Shown: piece after piece, positions 10,249-19,976 of the stretch
Layout of the letters: each line of letters starts with the position of its first letter
Position numbering within the stretch: the first letter of the stretch is position 1
From: Kalmusia sp. IMI 367209
Taxonomy: Eukaryota > Ascomycota > Dothideomycetes > Pleosporales > Didymosphaeriaceae
Length of the DNA: 64,000 nucleotides
Direction of reading: 5' to 3'
Assembly: GCA_027946365.1 (NCBI GenBank)
Contig: JAPEUQ010000019.1
Coordinates: forward strand, 248,001-312,000
Notes under the pieces: generated by a model
Seen by the model: the letters and a program-made list of their open reading frames with translations, nothing else
Database searches by the model: none
Told to the model about the DNA's origin: nothing
Program-made: the position numbers and the translations under genes

Positions 10249-12104
10249 ATGGCAGTCATCAATGGCATCAACAAGCTTGCCTGCTTCGCAATGCTTGCTG
10301 CATTGTTTTTCAACATTGTTTTGGCCACGAGGCCGATGGAGACGCTCGGACGGGGCGTCGTAGCCGTCCGTAAGAGCACCACCGAAGTCCTAGTTTCATG
10401 GCGCCTACTCGGTCTCGACGACCCCAGCATTGGATTCAACGTCTACCGCGCAACCGGCAACGGCAAATATTCGAAGATCAACAATGCCGTTCTGAATAAG
10501 GGCACCAACATCGTTGACAGTACCGCGAATCTGAGCGAGGATAACCACTACTATGTCCGCCCCGTGATCAACAACGGAGAGGGCGACGCGAGTACGGCCT
10601 TTACGCTTACTGCCAACCATGCGGTCGAACCGATTCATCGTGTACCCATCAAGCAAGGGCCTCGCATTCGATACGTTTGGGTGGGCGATCTCGATGGCGA
10701 TGGTGAGTACGACTATGTCCTTGACCGTCACGATACGACTCAATCCATTGAGGCCTACACTTCCAACGGGACATTGCTCTGGAAAGTGAACCTGGGCGCG
10801 GGAAGCGAAAACCAGAACAACATCGAGCCGGGTCCGACTGCTATCAGCGTAGGAAACTGGGACGGTGTGACCGTGTATGATTTCGACGGCAACGGCCGTG
10901 CGGAAGTAGCTATCCGGGTTGCAAACGGCGTCACGTTTGGCGATGGGAAGAAGTTCAGCCACAGCGTGGCAAACGAGCAATTCATTGCTATCCTCGACGG
11001 TCGGACTGGTGCACTCAAAGGCACGGCTCCGATCCCGACAACGTACATCTCGGATGGCCCACTAGCAGCACGCTTCTCCATCGGCTATCTTGATGGAAAG
11101 ACGCCCCATCTCATTGCGTTCATGAAGAATCGACAGCCGGGCCAGGGAGCCTTCAACCGCATGATTGGCGCATGGACATTCAACGGCAACACCGTGAAGC
11201 AAGCTTGGGTCAAGAAAGGCGACGATTTCAAATCGCGCCCGGATGGACACAACTCGCGCTCCATCGATGTCGATGGCGACGGCGTCGACGAGTTCTGCGA
11301 GATCGGATTCTGTCTCAATGGAGACGGCAGCTTCAAATACGGCTTGCCCGACATCGTTGTGCACGGCGACCGCTGGCACATTGCGAAGATGGATCCAGAT
11401 CGCAAGGGGCTGCAGGGCTATGGCATACAGCAGAACAACCAAGACCTGCTCAATGAGTACTACTACGATGCAACGAATGGCAAGCTATTGTGGGAGCACT
11501 TTGGCACAGAGGTCGGGGACGTCGGAAGAGGTATGGTGGGAGACATCGACCCGGACAAGCCAGGCATGGAGGTCTGGAGCTTCCAAGGGCTCTACAATGC
11601 GAAGAGCAATGCGAAGATATCGGACAAGGCGCCGTGGCCGCAGCTAGGCATGTGGTGGGATGGCGATGTCACCATGGAATTGTACAACGATGGCAAGGTA
11701 AGCCATGACCACATTGTCAAACGAGCACGAAGAAATATACTCATCACGACATGTCACAGATCGAGAAATGGGTTCCCAAAGACCAGGCTGTCACACGCCT
11801 CGAAACTGTCAGTCACTACGGCGCGCTCAATCCCAACGATCCGCATCCCGGCTTCTTGGGCGACATCTTCGGCGACTGGCGCGAGGAAGCCATCACCGTC
11901 AACGAAAACTACTCCGAGTTGATCATTTTCACCACGAACACGGCGTCGGATATTCGCTTGTACACGCTGGCGCACAACCCCGCATATCGCAACGACATGT
12001 CTCTGAAGGGATACCACCAGTCGCACCATGTTGATTACTTCCTGGGGGCTGGGATGAAGACGCCACCGAAGCCGGACATCCGATATGTCCCGCTGCCTTC
12101 GTAA
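10249..12104 (+). CDS. Rhamnogalacturonan endolyase, PL11 type
   Basis: Cuts the alternating rhamnose-galacturonate backbone by beta-elimination, outside the cell. Exons 10249-11697 and 11760-12104 (intron GTAAGC...TCACAG) give about 597 residues, the usual size for the family. A signal peptide (MAVINGINKLACFAMLAALF) leads to a beta-sandwich-like N-terminal part (MEKLGRG-like RPMETLGRGVVAV). A propeller follows with repeated calcium-binding DxDGDGxxD loops (GDLDGDGEYDYVLDRHD, YDFDGNGRAEVA, IDVDGDGVDEF, VGDIDPDKPG), the hallmark of PL11 lyases. The C-terminal exon carries GDWREEAI. The frame is open upstream to a GTG at 9931, but the ATG at 10249 is the one that makes a secretion signal. Confidence 0.88.
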
Positions 12105-12893
12105 TGGAAAAAAAATTCAAAAGACGTTGCCGTCGCTAAGTTTGGATATATCTTTAGGAAGCTATATTTGCGAAGTGTTTCGCAACGTTGGGAGGGAACG
12201 TTGGTGGTATACGCTAAGCTTGTTATTACCAATTTACGAAACCAATAAATGTACATATGCAGGGCGGTTCTGAACGGGCCGTTTGCCGGTGGGTTGATAA
12301 TTGGGGCAATGGGCTGACCCAAGGCTGTACAATCTCACGACATCTTTCGCCCTGCTTTTACCATCTGGTGGCCTTTTGACTTTATTACGCGAACCGCTGC
12401 TCACGTGCCTTGTGTTCATAATTACACTACACTAGTAGTGTCAAGGATGATATGCTTACTGATAGTCGTGCCGCTCAGCTCCTGCATAATGCCCAGATAT
12501 ACTTGTAAGCTTTTTTTTTGCATAATGAGTAGGATTGTATATCACTATAGGGAAATGAAGAAGAAGCAGTTTTTGAACAATCGAAGTCTTGTATTATTAT
12601 TAAGTTGAGTGATCAGCCCAACAGTCTACTAGGCCATCCTCGCGGCGGCCGTTCGACAGAAAGATCTAGTAGAGAGTGACAATGGCCTCTTGGCCATGCA
12701 GTCTGGTATCCCGCTGTAGTCGTTTCAAACCGGCCCGATATTTTCAGAGCCGTTGCGTCTATCCCAAAATGTTCCCCTATCCGATTTTAAATCCAGCAAG
12801 AAAAAAAACAAATGCCATCAACGCCGTAGCTATGCTACATGAAGAACTCCTTTCGCTTGAGAGAAAAATACGCATCCCCTGGTAGTGCTAGGT
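12105..12893. other. Intergenic, convergent 3' ends
   Basis: About 790 bases between the stop codons of the lyase and the GPI protein. Only short unsupported frames; no repeat or RNA gene seen. Confidence 0.55.
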
Positions 12894-13527
12894 TTACAAG
12901 AAGAGCATGGCGACGGCGGCACCGGCGAGGGCACCGAAGCTCATGCCGATGGTGGAGGCGGAGCCGGGAAGGGTGCCTGCTGAGGGAGTGGGTGTGCCGG
13001 GGGAGCTGGGAGAAGTGGGGTTGGTGGAGTTGTTGCCGCCGCTGGGCGTAGCACCAGTAGGAGCAGCAGCGCCGGGTGCAGAGGTGGAGACGACAGCGAA
13101 CGTGGTGGGAGCAGCACCGGTGGTGGGGATGGCGCCAGAGCCGCCGACGCAGAGGATGGAGCCCTCCTGGACGGGGTTGGTCGCGATCAGTGCAGGCTTG
13201 TCGGAGGTGAACTCGGCAGAGCCGGGCTGCGTGCCCTCGGCATCCTTGTAGGCCTTGCACTTGACGCTCTTGACATCAACGCCATCGGCGGAGACGATCT
13301 TGAGACCGCAGACAGAAGGAAGCTCTGTGAAGAATTAGCATTGGAACTGTGGGGTAGGTTGGTGTGGAGAATGGCTTACCGACAGCGGTCAGCTTGTCAA
13401 CCTCAACATCGAAGGAAGCGAGCGAAGTGGCGTTCTGCTGGATGCACGCCGTCTGCTCAATCTTGACAGTGGCGGCGTAGGAGGTGGCGGCAAGAGCAGC
13501 AACAGCGGCGAAAGTGAAACCCTTCAT
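12894..13527 (-). CDS. Small secreted GPI-anchored cysteine protein
   Basis: Two exons, 13527-13380 and 13324-12894, give about 192 residues. The N-terminal signal peptide is MKGFTFAAVAALAATSYA. The mature region has four cysteines (ACIQQN, SVCGLK, VKCKAY, ILCVGG), which could form two disulfides. A Thr/Ser/Pro/Gly-rich stretch for O-mannosylation follows, ending in a hydrophobic tail (FGALAGAAVAMLFL) after small residues, a standard GPI-attachment signal. I recognise the architecture of a cell-wall or plasma-membrane GPI protein but not a specific family. The upstream region is CT-rich on the coding strand with a short trinucleotide repeat. Confidence 0.75.
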
Positions 13528-14665
13528 TTTGATGGTGTGTTTGTGTGGGGGATTGAAAGTTGAAAAACTTGGGGTGATGATGGATTTCCGGATTTGGAAG
13601 TGTGTTGTGCGGACCTTAAAGAAGGAGCTGGGAGAATGAAATAAGGCTGATGAGATGGGCTAGAAGCAACAGCGAATGTTTTCGAATGCTTGAAGCTAGA
13701 GTGAATGTGTTGATTGATTGTTGTGTGTGATGATGATGATGATGTTGTTGAGCAGCGAAAAGTCCAAGCCTTATAAGCTCTGCCAACCACTGCGTTCGCG
13801 ACTGAGCACGCCCAGAAATAGCATCAGCAGCAGGATTAGCGTGCCGCTCACAGCTCCACAGCTACACGCAGCGCTCTTTCCCGTTTGCAAGCGAATCGGG
13901 GCGCGACGTCGATGAAACAAAAAGGTTGGCGTGCAAGGAGGCGCATTTGCCTTGGCAGCCCAATCACGCGGGGGCCGTCAGCATTCGGGCAGTTGAGCCC
14001 CAGCCCCAGCCACGAGCAATGCGATGCCCGAGGACTCATGCGAGGTCGGGAACGTAGCAGTAGATTCCTTCTCGCCATCGAGGTCAGAAGAGTAAGCTCG
14101 TGCCTCTCTCACGCATACCGGCGGAGCCTGGCGAGGGACGCGCTTTATTGGGATGAGCGGCGCGGGCGTAGGCGTGTCAGCGATTGATTGCACTGGCAAA
14201 ATCCCCTTCTTCCTTTGCAACTGTCTCCTTGCTGTGCCGCAGGACGCTTCCCGAGAGAGCAACCAGAGGATAGGTGTCACTCACGTGGGTCCACTGGCCA
14301 GCATTGCACAGGTTCCATCCATGTCCACACTGCAAACGTTAAGAATGAGCTGAATGCTGTACCGCTCAGCCGGGTAATGTTTCCATATACAATCCCGAAA
14401 AGTAGAATGTGCATTTCTGCCTCGGTGCCTCACACGGTTGCATCTTCCGCAGAGACGCTGTTCCTCCACAGCGTCATACACGCAGCGATTCACAGTCGAT
14501 CTTGCTGCTACTGAAAGCGTTGAAACAGACCCAGTTTCCCGTACATGTCACAAGCTCGAATTCCGTGCCCATCTCTCTCGCTCCTCGTGCCATCGTGGCC
14601 CCACGACAACACACCTCCTGCCGCAAAAGGGCATCCTTTCGAAGACGCCCGCGAGCCTCATCGCA
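13528..14665. other. Promoter and left flank of the transposon
   Basis: The first 270 bases are probably promoter of the GPI protein (CT-rich on the minus strand, trinucleotide repeat at 13729-13744). The rest has several short overlapping frames on both strands but no supported gene. Confidence 0.45.
13729..13744 (+). repeat. TGA/CAT trinucleotide microsatellite
   Basis: Five uninterrupted TGA units. Lies in the likely 5' UTR or promoter of the GPI-anchored protein. Confidence 0.7.
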
Positions 14666-14677
14666 TCAAGACCCACC
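14666..14677 (+). repeat. Candidate target-site duplication, left copy
   Basis: TCAAGACCCACC, found again in the same orientation at 19965-19976 just outside the other inverted repeat. MULE duplications are usually 8-11 bp, so the true duplication may be a subset of these 12. Confidence 0.6.
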
Positions 14678-14688
14678 GTGCATGTAGT

Positions 14689-14711
14689 TGAGCCGACCAC
14701 GCTAAAAGCTC
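14689..14711 (+). repeat. Left terminal inverted repeat
   Basis: TGAGCCG followed by ACCACGCTAAAAGCTC. Its reverse complement is present at 19933-19955 with one mismatch. Similarity then continues as AGGCGACCA against AGGCCACCA after a 19-base insertion in the right copy. Confidence 0.75.
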
Positions 14712-14901
14712 AGGCGACCAAGAAAAAAATTTACGCTAGTAACTCTTGGTGTGCTGACAAACTTCTTGGTGGGGTACATCCTAGCCTTGGTCGCCCCAGC
14801 TTCCTCCTTCCTACACCCCACTTACCCCAAGAAAATATAGTTGCATAACGCTAGGGGACAGGAACTAGTCACTAACACCTTACAAACCCCTTCAGTATCT
14901 C

Positions 14902-17900
14902 ATGGAAATGGATGAAGGAGTAGTGTCTGGAAGTATTGAGGAATGGCAGCAATGTAAGTTCTGGATGGGTTATGAAGGGGTTGAGAATACCTACTAACCA
15001 TATTAGCAATCGAACTGTCCCAAAGCCATTTCTCTGATAGTAGTGAGAATGAAGAGAGAGATGAGGACGTAAGCTCTACTACAGAGGCTTTACCAACAGC
15101 GGAAAACGAGGAAGAAGATCGTGAATGTGTATGTACCAACATGATGGCAAGGTGTTCTGAACCCGTTCTCAACCCCATAGGATGATAATTTTACGCTAAG
15201 CGTTCTTACCTCGGGGACTCCACCACTGATGACAAAGACAATTACACATGTTGGCTTATTACCTGATTACCCCCAAACAAGTGTAGATGGGCATACATTT
15301 GTCGTCCATATTGGCAGGGAAAGAGCTACGCTTGAGCAGGCAAGGGCAGAAGGAGACTCAGTATGATCCCCTCCCCAACCCCATACTAATGCCTTCTCAT
15401 GACCTTAGATGCAGTATTGCAGACGGTTGAAAGGTCCCATGAAACGCACGGTCTCTCCCTTCTTTAACTCAAGTGCTTCACGGATCCGGTCTATCTGCAC
15501 AGGGATTAAGCGATGCCAATACCTTGACAACGCCTTAGCAACATTTTCGCATACGCATGTAAATGAAGAGACTTGGGAACATATGCGGAATGCTCGATTA
15601 GATGCATATCGAGGGGAATTAGACCCACGCAAAAAAGAAGGTCTACTAGGTAGGCCTCCTCAAGGTATTCTGAAGGCCTTATTAACGTATTTAGTTGGTA
15701 TACAGCTATTATGCATCGCTTTCAGGGTGGTGTTTTCTGCCCATCGCAGGGTTCAACATGTGGCCCTGTTATTAGACGAAGCCGTACTATGGTAAGTAGT
15801 TCAATACTAACTAGTTACTAACTAGACCTATTCATAACCCCTTCTAATACCCTTAGGATTCCTCTGGTTCCCCTTCCTACTATATTGGCTGTCAGGCATA
15901 TCAGGGTCCACATACACCAGATAAACATTACTTTCGGAAGATTTCCTACCAATACTCTATCGAACACCTCCAGTACCTCTTCGCAACGGGTTTAGAAGTA
16001 ACCCAAGGCCCCCAAGATACATGTGCAGTTATACTTCCAACTACTACAAAGCTAGCTAACTGTGGTATGTAACTAGGTTATAAAGTTATTAAATAGGGAA
16101 TACTAACGCCTTCATAAGACGTTGATCATCCACAGGGACATGGGAAGCTGGAAAAGCAACCATGTGAAGTTGAGTTTAATATCTTAATCCCTACAAATCT
16201 AGTTGAGAATCCCTTCTTTCTATTTACCTCACATGGTATACATACCCACCCACCACCACCACCTACAAAGCTACCTAGCGTCCTCGCAACTGAACTTATA
16301 GAGCTTATCCGCCGGGTTAAGGATCCTAGCCTAACCTGTGGTATGTTCTTCCTAACCCAACCTCAAGGGGTTTATAAGGTAACCTCAACTAGCTTCATTC
16401 CTACGTGGTCCATTCATGGACTCACTATGCCAAAAATACGGCGTAAATTCATTTGGTCAAATCCATGCAACGCTTAATAACCTTGATCGCCTACGAGCTA
16501 TTATTTATAAGGAAAAGCTCAATATGTTCCCATCAGGTCAGGATCTAGCTGGCGTCAATTTGAAATGGATATGCGCCATAAGAATATTGACACGGTTCGA
16601 ATACCCTTCTCAACCCCCTGCATACACCTTCTCATCCCCTTCAGGCATATATCCGCGAGATACATCATTCCCAATTAGGCACTCTTATCCTTACAATGAG
16701 AAAAGAGCAGGCCATTACACTTATAAGCAGCTAGCTTTCAGATTGACGTATCATTCCAACGCAATCGTGAACCCTGGCAGGAACTTATAATAGCTTACTT
16801 TAATGAACAGCATGGGAAGTGTATGGAAACCCCTTCTCAAGATGTTGATAATAGCTAAATATATAGTATTTACTCTTGCCCGTATTTATATGAATACAAA
16901 GAGACGCCGATCATATTCTCAAGCCTTTCAGATCCTCTTTAAATGGGTTGAGAAACTCTCTGGTCAGCCAGTACAGTGGCGTCATATTCACCAGACAGGA
17001 TTTATAGGTGTCACTGCAGATATGGATGGCGCTCAATTTGGAGGTTAGTACCCCCTCCTCAAGGCAATCACAACCCCCTCACAACCCCTTTATAACATGT
17101 TCTAAAGCCATTATACAGGGTTTGGGCGGTACTTACGCCATATTGACCCATTTAGTCGGCCATGGCGCTATCATATTGCTCATACAGTAAAGTTTTGCTC
17201 ACACCACTTCAAAATGGGTATAGAACGCGTTGAGAACCGGATGGAATACCCAGACCCAGGTATAATAGAAAAGATGTGGTCAATTTTACACGCACGTAGT
17301 TGGGATCAATATAGTAAAATCCTATCTGAGCTTGAACGTAAGTTAAAAATAAGAGGTTATAGATACTATACTAACACCTTACTAAGGTGATGAACAGATC
17401 GTAGTACAAAACTGGGCTAAACATAAACATACTACTACGTTTGCATATGGCCTCTGTCGCTATATCTCTAAGATGGCCCGGGATGATTGGTATCGCCTTG
17501 AGAACACCTCCAACCATGTTGAGCAGACAGGTAAAAAGTCATACTCATATGGTAAACAGCTAAATTTACTCCCTGCAATCCTTATGTAGGTGTTATCAAC
17601 CCTAAAAGAAGGCAATACTAACGCCTTAAGGGCTATGAAACTTGATGATCGTGATATTGATCAACAATTGGCACGCAACATAATGGGTCTACGCCATGGG
17701 TATTCAAAGACTGCCCCTTCAGCTAGGGAGAATATAAAAATGCGTAGAGAAAGTATATATACATAGTTCTAACCCCTTCACATCCCTATGCTAACACGTT
17801 TAGATCGTAAACGGAAGCGAAGGACTAGCATTGAGCAAGTAGATGATTCTGCTAGTGACGAGGAAGAGAGATCTATGGCACGCGGGTCCTCGACTGGTTT

Positions 17901-18229
17901 TGTGAAGCCTAGGGCATCCTCAAAGCGTAGAAGTGATGTTGGTGACCGGCTAGCAAGGGGGTTTATCATCATCATCACCAGCAAGTGAGTCTTCGCAGCC
18001 CTTGACAACCGCTTCCCAACCTATATCTATCCCCTTTCGGACACCTTCACTAGAACCAAGCCTTCAACGTCAAGCTATTCATCATAATATGGACCTTGAG
18101 GCTAGACGAGCGGAGCTTGAATTACGTGAACGGGCGGCAGCTATAAAACAAAAGGAGTTGATGAATGAAAAGCTTGAGTTGGAAATCGAGGCAATGCGGA
18201 GGGGTTCCGTACCCCCTCCCAACCCCTAG
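14902..18229 (+). pseudogene. MULE-like DDE transposase, intron-rich and frame-disrupted
   Basis: About a dozen exons separated by introns of roughly 45-75 bases can be followed. N-terminal acidic exon (SIELSQSHFSDSSENEERDE); DNA-binding-like Cys/His region (YYIGCQAYQGPHTPDKHYF; LANCDVDHPQGHGKLEKQPC; SHGIHTHPPPPPTKLP); catalytic core with FQIDVSFQR near 16735-16765, DMDGAQFGG near 17017-17045, and NTSNHVEQ near 17500-17525; a C-terminal Arg/Glu coiled coil (MDLEARRAELELRERAAAIK). The motif set resembles fungal MULE-type transposases. At least three places need a frame change that no canonical intron explains: around 15650-15730, near 16557 and near 16730. So this copy is probably inactive. 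Exon joins are my reading and some could be wrong. Upstream ATG at 14902 is the first plausible start. Confidence 0.6.
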
Positions 18230-18611
18230 GGAAGGCTTTATTATTATGCCTTTGTAATATACCAAATGTATATATTGTTGGAAGCTAAATAGGTGTTTGA
18301 ATAGTAAAAAGTTTGTATATATAATTGATAGGGATAATAAGAGGAGATTTAAATATATTGAGTGCCTTGAGAACCCCTTGGTATGGTATTCAGCTATCTG
18401 GTAACTAGGTATATACTCTAATAGCTCACACAGCCAGAGTATTGGGTAGACCATATCAACGTCTCGAGAACCCCATGTCAACCCCTACCTATCGTCTTCG
18501 AGATATCAACCCTGCTCAATTACTTCGTGATCTCCATGAATCCATAGCCAAATTTGCTGGGTATATGCAACTGAACGCGTTGAGAACGCCTTGACAACAC
18601 CATCACAACCC
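18230..18611. other. Inter-gene spacer inside the transposon
   Basis: AT-rich stretch between the two convergent 3' ends, with two copies of the CTTGAGAACCCC-type motif. No open frame of note. Confidence 0.5.
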
Positions 18612-19820
18612 CTAGATAGCATCCTCCTCGCTATCTCCAGCATGCTCAGAGGCCTCATGCGCTGAGGTTGAGTAGTCGTCATCTCCAGGATTAGGATAGC
18701 CCCAATCATGGTAAAAGGTGTTTTCGCACGCTTTGCTGAAGTAGCACCCTAAAACAGTGAGATTGGGTTGAGAAGGGGTTGGAGTCGGGTTGACAAGGCG
18801 AACATACCATCATATTGGCCAGGGTTCTCTCCCCCCTGAGCTAGATCGTGACAGTTCTTGCAGGGGAATACCATGCCGTTGTTCTTGAGGATAATGTGAA
18901 GAGTGTCGTAATCAGGCTATTTTATTGTTAGAAGGGGTTGAAAACATGTTGACAGCCCGTTGGCAACCCGTCCACTTACATCTCCTTTCTTGACACCATT
19001 CTTTTTGTTGGCCTTTGCATGCGGGGACCTTAGGGCGTTCATGGCGCGGTAGCGTGCTATCAAATGCGAAAGTAAGATCTTGAGCGTCCACGTTGACAGT
19101 ACCACGTGAACCCCTTGTGGACCCCTTGACCTTCTAGTACCCTTCTCAATACCTCCACGGCCACCACCACGCTTGCTTCCACGGCCACCACCACGACCAC
19201 CGCGGGTAGACCGGAGTGTACGCTTCTTAGTTGGGCTTGTTGGAGTTGGTGATGGCTGGGAGGGGTTGGGATCCCGTTGAGACGGGGTTGCCGATGCAAT
19301 CAGAAGAGCCTGGGGCGCTGGAGGAGGGGTAACCAGGATACTTGGGTCTTTTTCAGCTAATGCTTTCATGTTGGTCTTGTAGAATGCTGACATGGGGTTA
19401 GCAACGGGTTGGCAACGGGTTGACAACACCTACCCAGTGACTCCTTGATTCTGGCAATACTAGGGTTGCCACCTTTACCTCCATCTCCTAGCTTGATATC
19501 GTGCCATTTCTTGTAGTGGACCTTCATATTATCTGGTGTAAGGGTTTTCTGTAGGGGTTCAGATTGGGTTGACAACACCTTCTCAAGACATTACTTACAC
19601 CACAATGCTGTCCATCTTCGCCTTGAGCGCGGCACTTGTAGTCACCAAGATAGGGCCTGTCTCCATCCTATATGTTATCAGTAAAGGGTTGAGAAGCCCA
19701 TGGCAACCTATTGCCAACCCCATCATTATCACTTACCTCCATGAATGGGAAGGCGGTCGGAACGCCGGGCGCGCGGCAATAAGCTTGGTAATACTCATCT
19801 TCGTGGACTTTAGGAGGCAT
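18612..19820 (-). CDS. Transposon accessory protein: zinc finger, RG-rich region, Cys-rich C-terminus
   Basis: Six exons (19820-19737, 19667-19599, 19548-19434, 19386-18980, 18916-18808, 18748-18612) join in unbroken frame to about 306 residues. The N-terminus has a C2H2 finger spread over two introns: Cys40, Cys50, His62, His67 (YKCRAQGEDGQHCG...NMKVHYKKWH). A Pro/Ser/Thr linker is followed by an Arg/Gly-rich block (TRGGRGGGRGSKRGGGRGG). The end has paired cysteines (FPCKNCHDL; CYFSKACENTFYHDWGY) and an acidic tail. I know no named family. Its place inside the inverted repeats, convergent with the transposase, suggests a DNA- or RNA-binding partner in transposition; that is inference. Exon 4 could hide one more intron starting near 19150. 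Confidence 0.6.
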
Positions 19821-19881
19821 ATTGAGCTATATTTGAGTAGTTATCAAGGTGTTGGGTGGTTGTTGGTGGGGTGAGTGAGAA

Positions 19882-19894
19882 AGCTGGTCGGCTC
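19882..19894 (-). repeat. Third partial copy of the terminal-repeat motif
   Basis: Reverse strand reads TGAGCCGACCAGCT, matching the first 11 bases of the left terminal repeat. A subterminal binding-site role is possible. Confidence 0.45.
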
Positions 19895-19932
19895 AGTTAT
19901 TGTGTGGTGGCCTGAGCGTCGCATGATTAAGC

Positions 19933-19955
19933 GAGCTTTTAGCGTGGTGGGCTCA
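19933..19955 (-). repeat. Right terminal inverted repeat
   Basis: Reverse strand reads TGAGCCC then ACCACGCTAAAAGCTC, one base different from the left repeat at 14689-14711. Confidence 0.75.
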
Positions 19956-19964
19956 GCTGAGTCC

Positions 19965-19976
19965 TCAAGACCCACC
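19965..19976 (+). repeat. Candidate target-site duplication, right copy
   Basis: TCAAGACCCACC, identical to 14666-14677 and in the same orientation. Confidence 0.6.

Larger units (their letters stand above)
14678..19964. mobile_element. MULE-like DNA transposon, about 5.3 kb
   Basis: Bounded by inverted repeats (14689-14711 and 19933-19955, 22 of 23 bases the same) and by a 12-bp direct repeat outside them. It holds two convergent genes: a DDE transposase-like gene on the plus strand (14902-18229, frames disrupted) and a zinc-finger gene on the minus strand (18612-19820, intact). Family assignment rests on transposase motifs: FQIDVSFQR (first Asp), ADMDGAQFGG with a following H...C..HF region (second Asp) and NTSNHVEQ (Glu). 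The internal sequence is rich in short CAACCC/GGGTTG motifs concentrated in introns. There is no sign of heavy C-to-T RIP damage: the coding parts keep normal codons. Confidence 0.75.

Noticed and set aside
16416..16790. Reading the transposase as a single 124-residue gene
   Set aside because: The frame is one exon-sized part of a longer chain; its C-terminal end departs from the conserved core by frame shift.
14902..19820. CRISPR-like array of repeated CAACCC motifs
   Set aside because: Repeats are short, irregularly spaced, in both orientations and located in eukaryotic introns; not a CRISPR array.
14678..19964. RIP-mutated repeat
   Set aside because: Coding exons are readable with few stops and no clear excess of C-to-T changes; decay is by indels.
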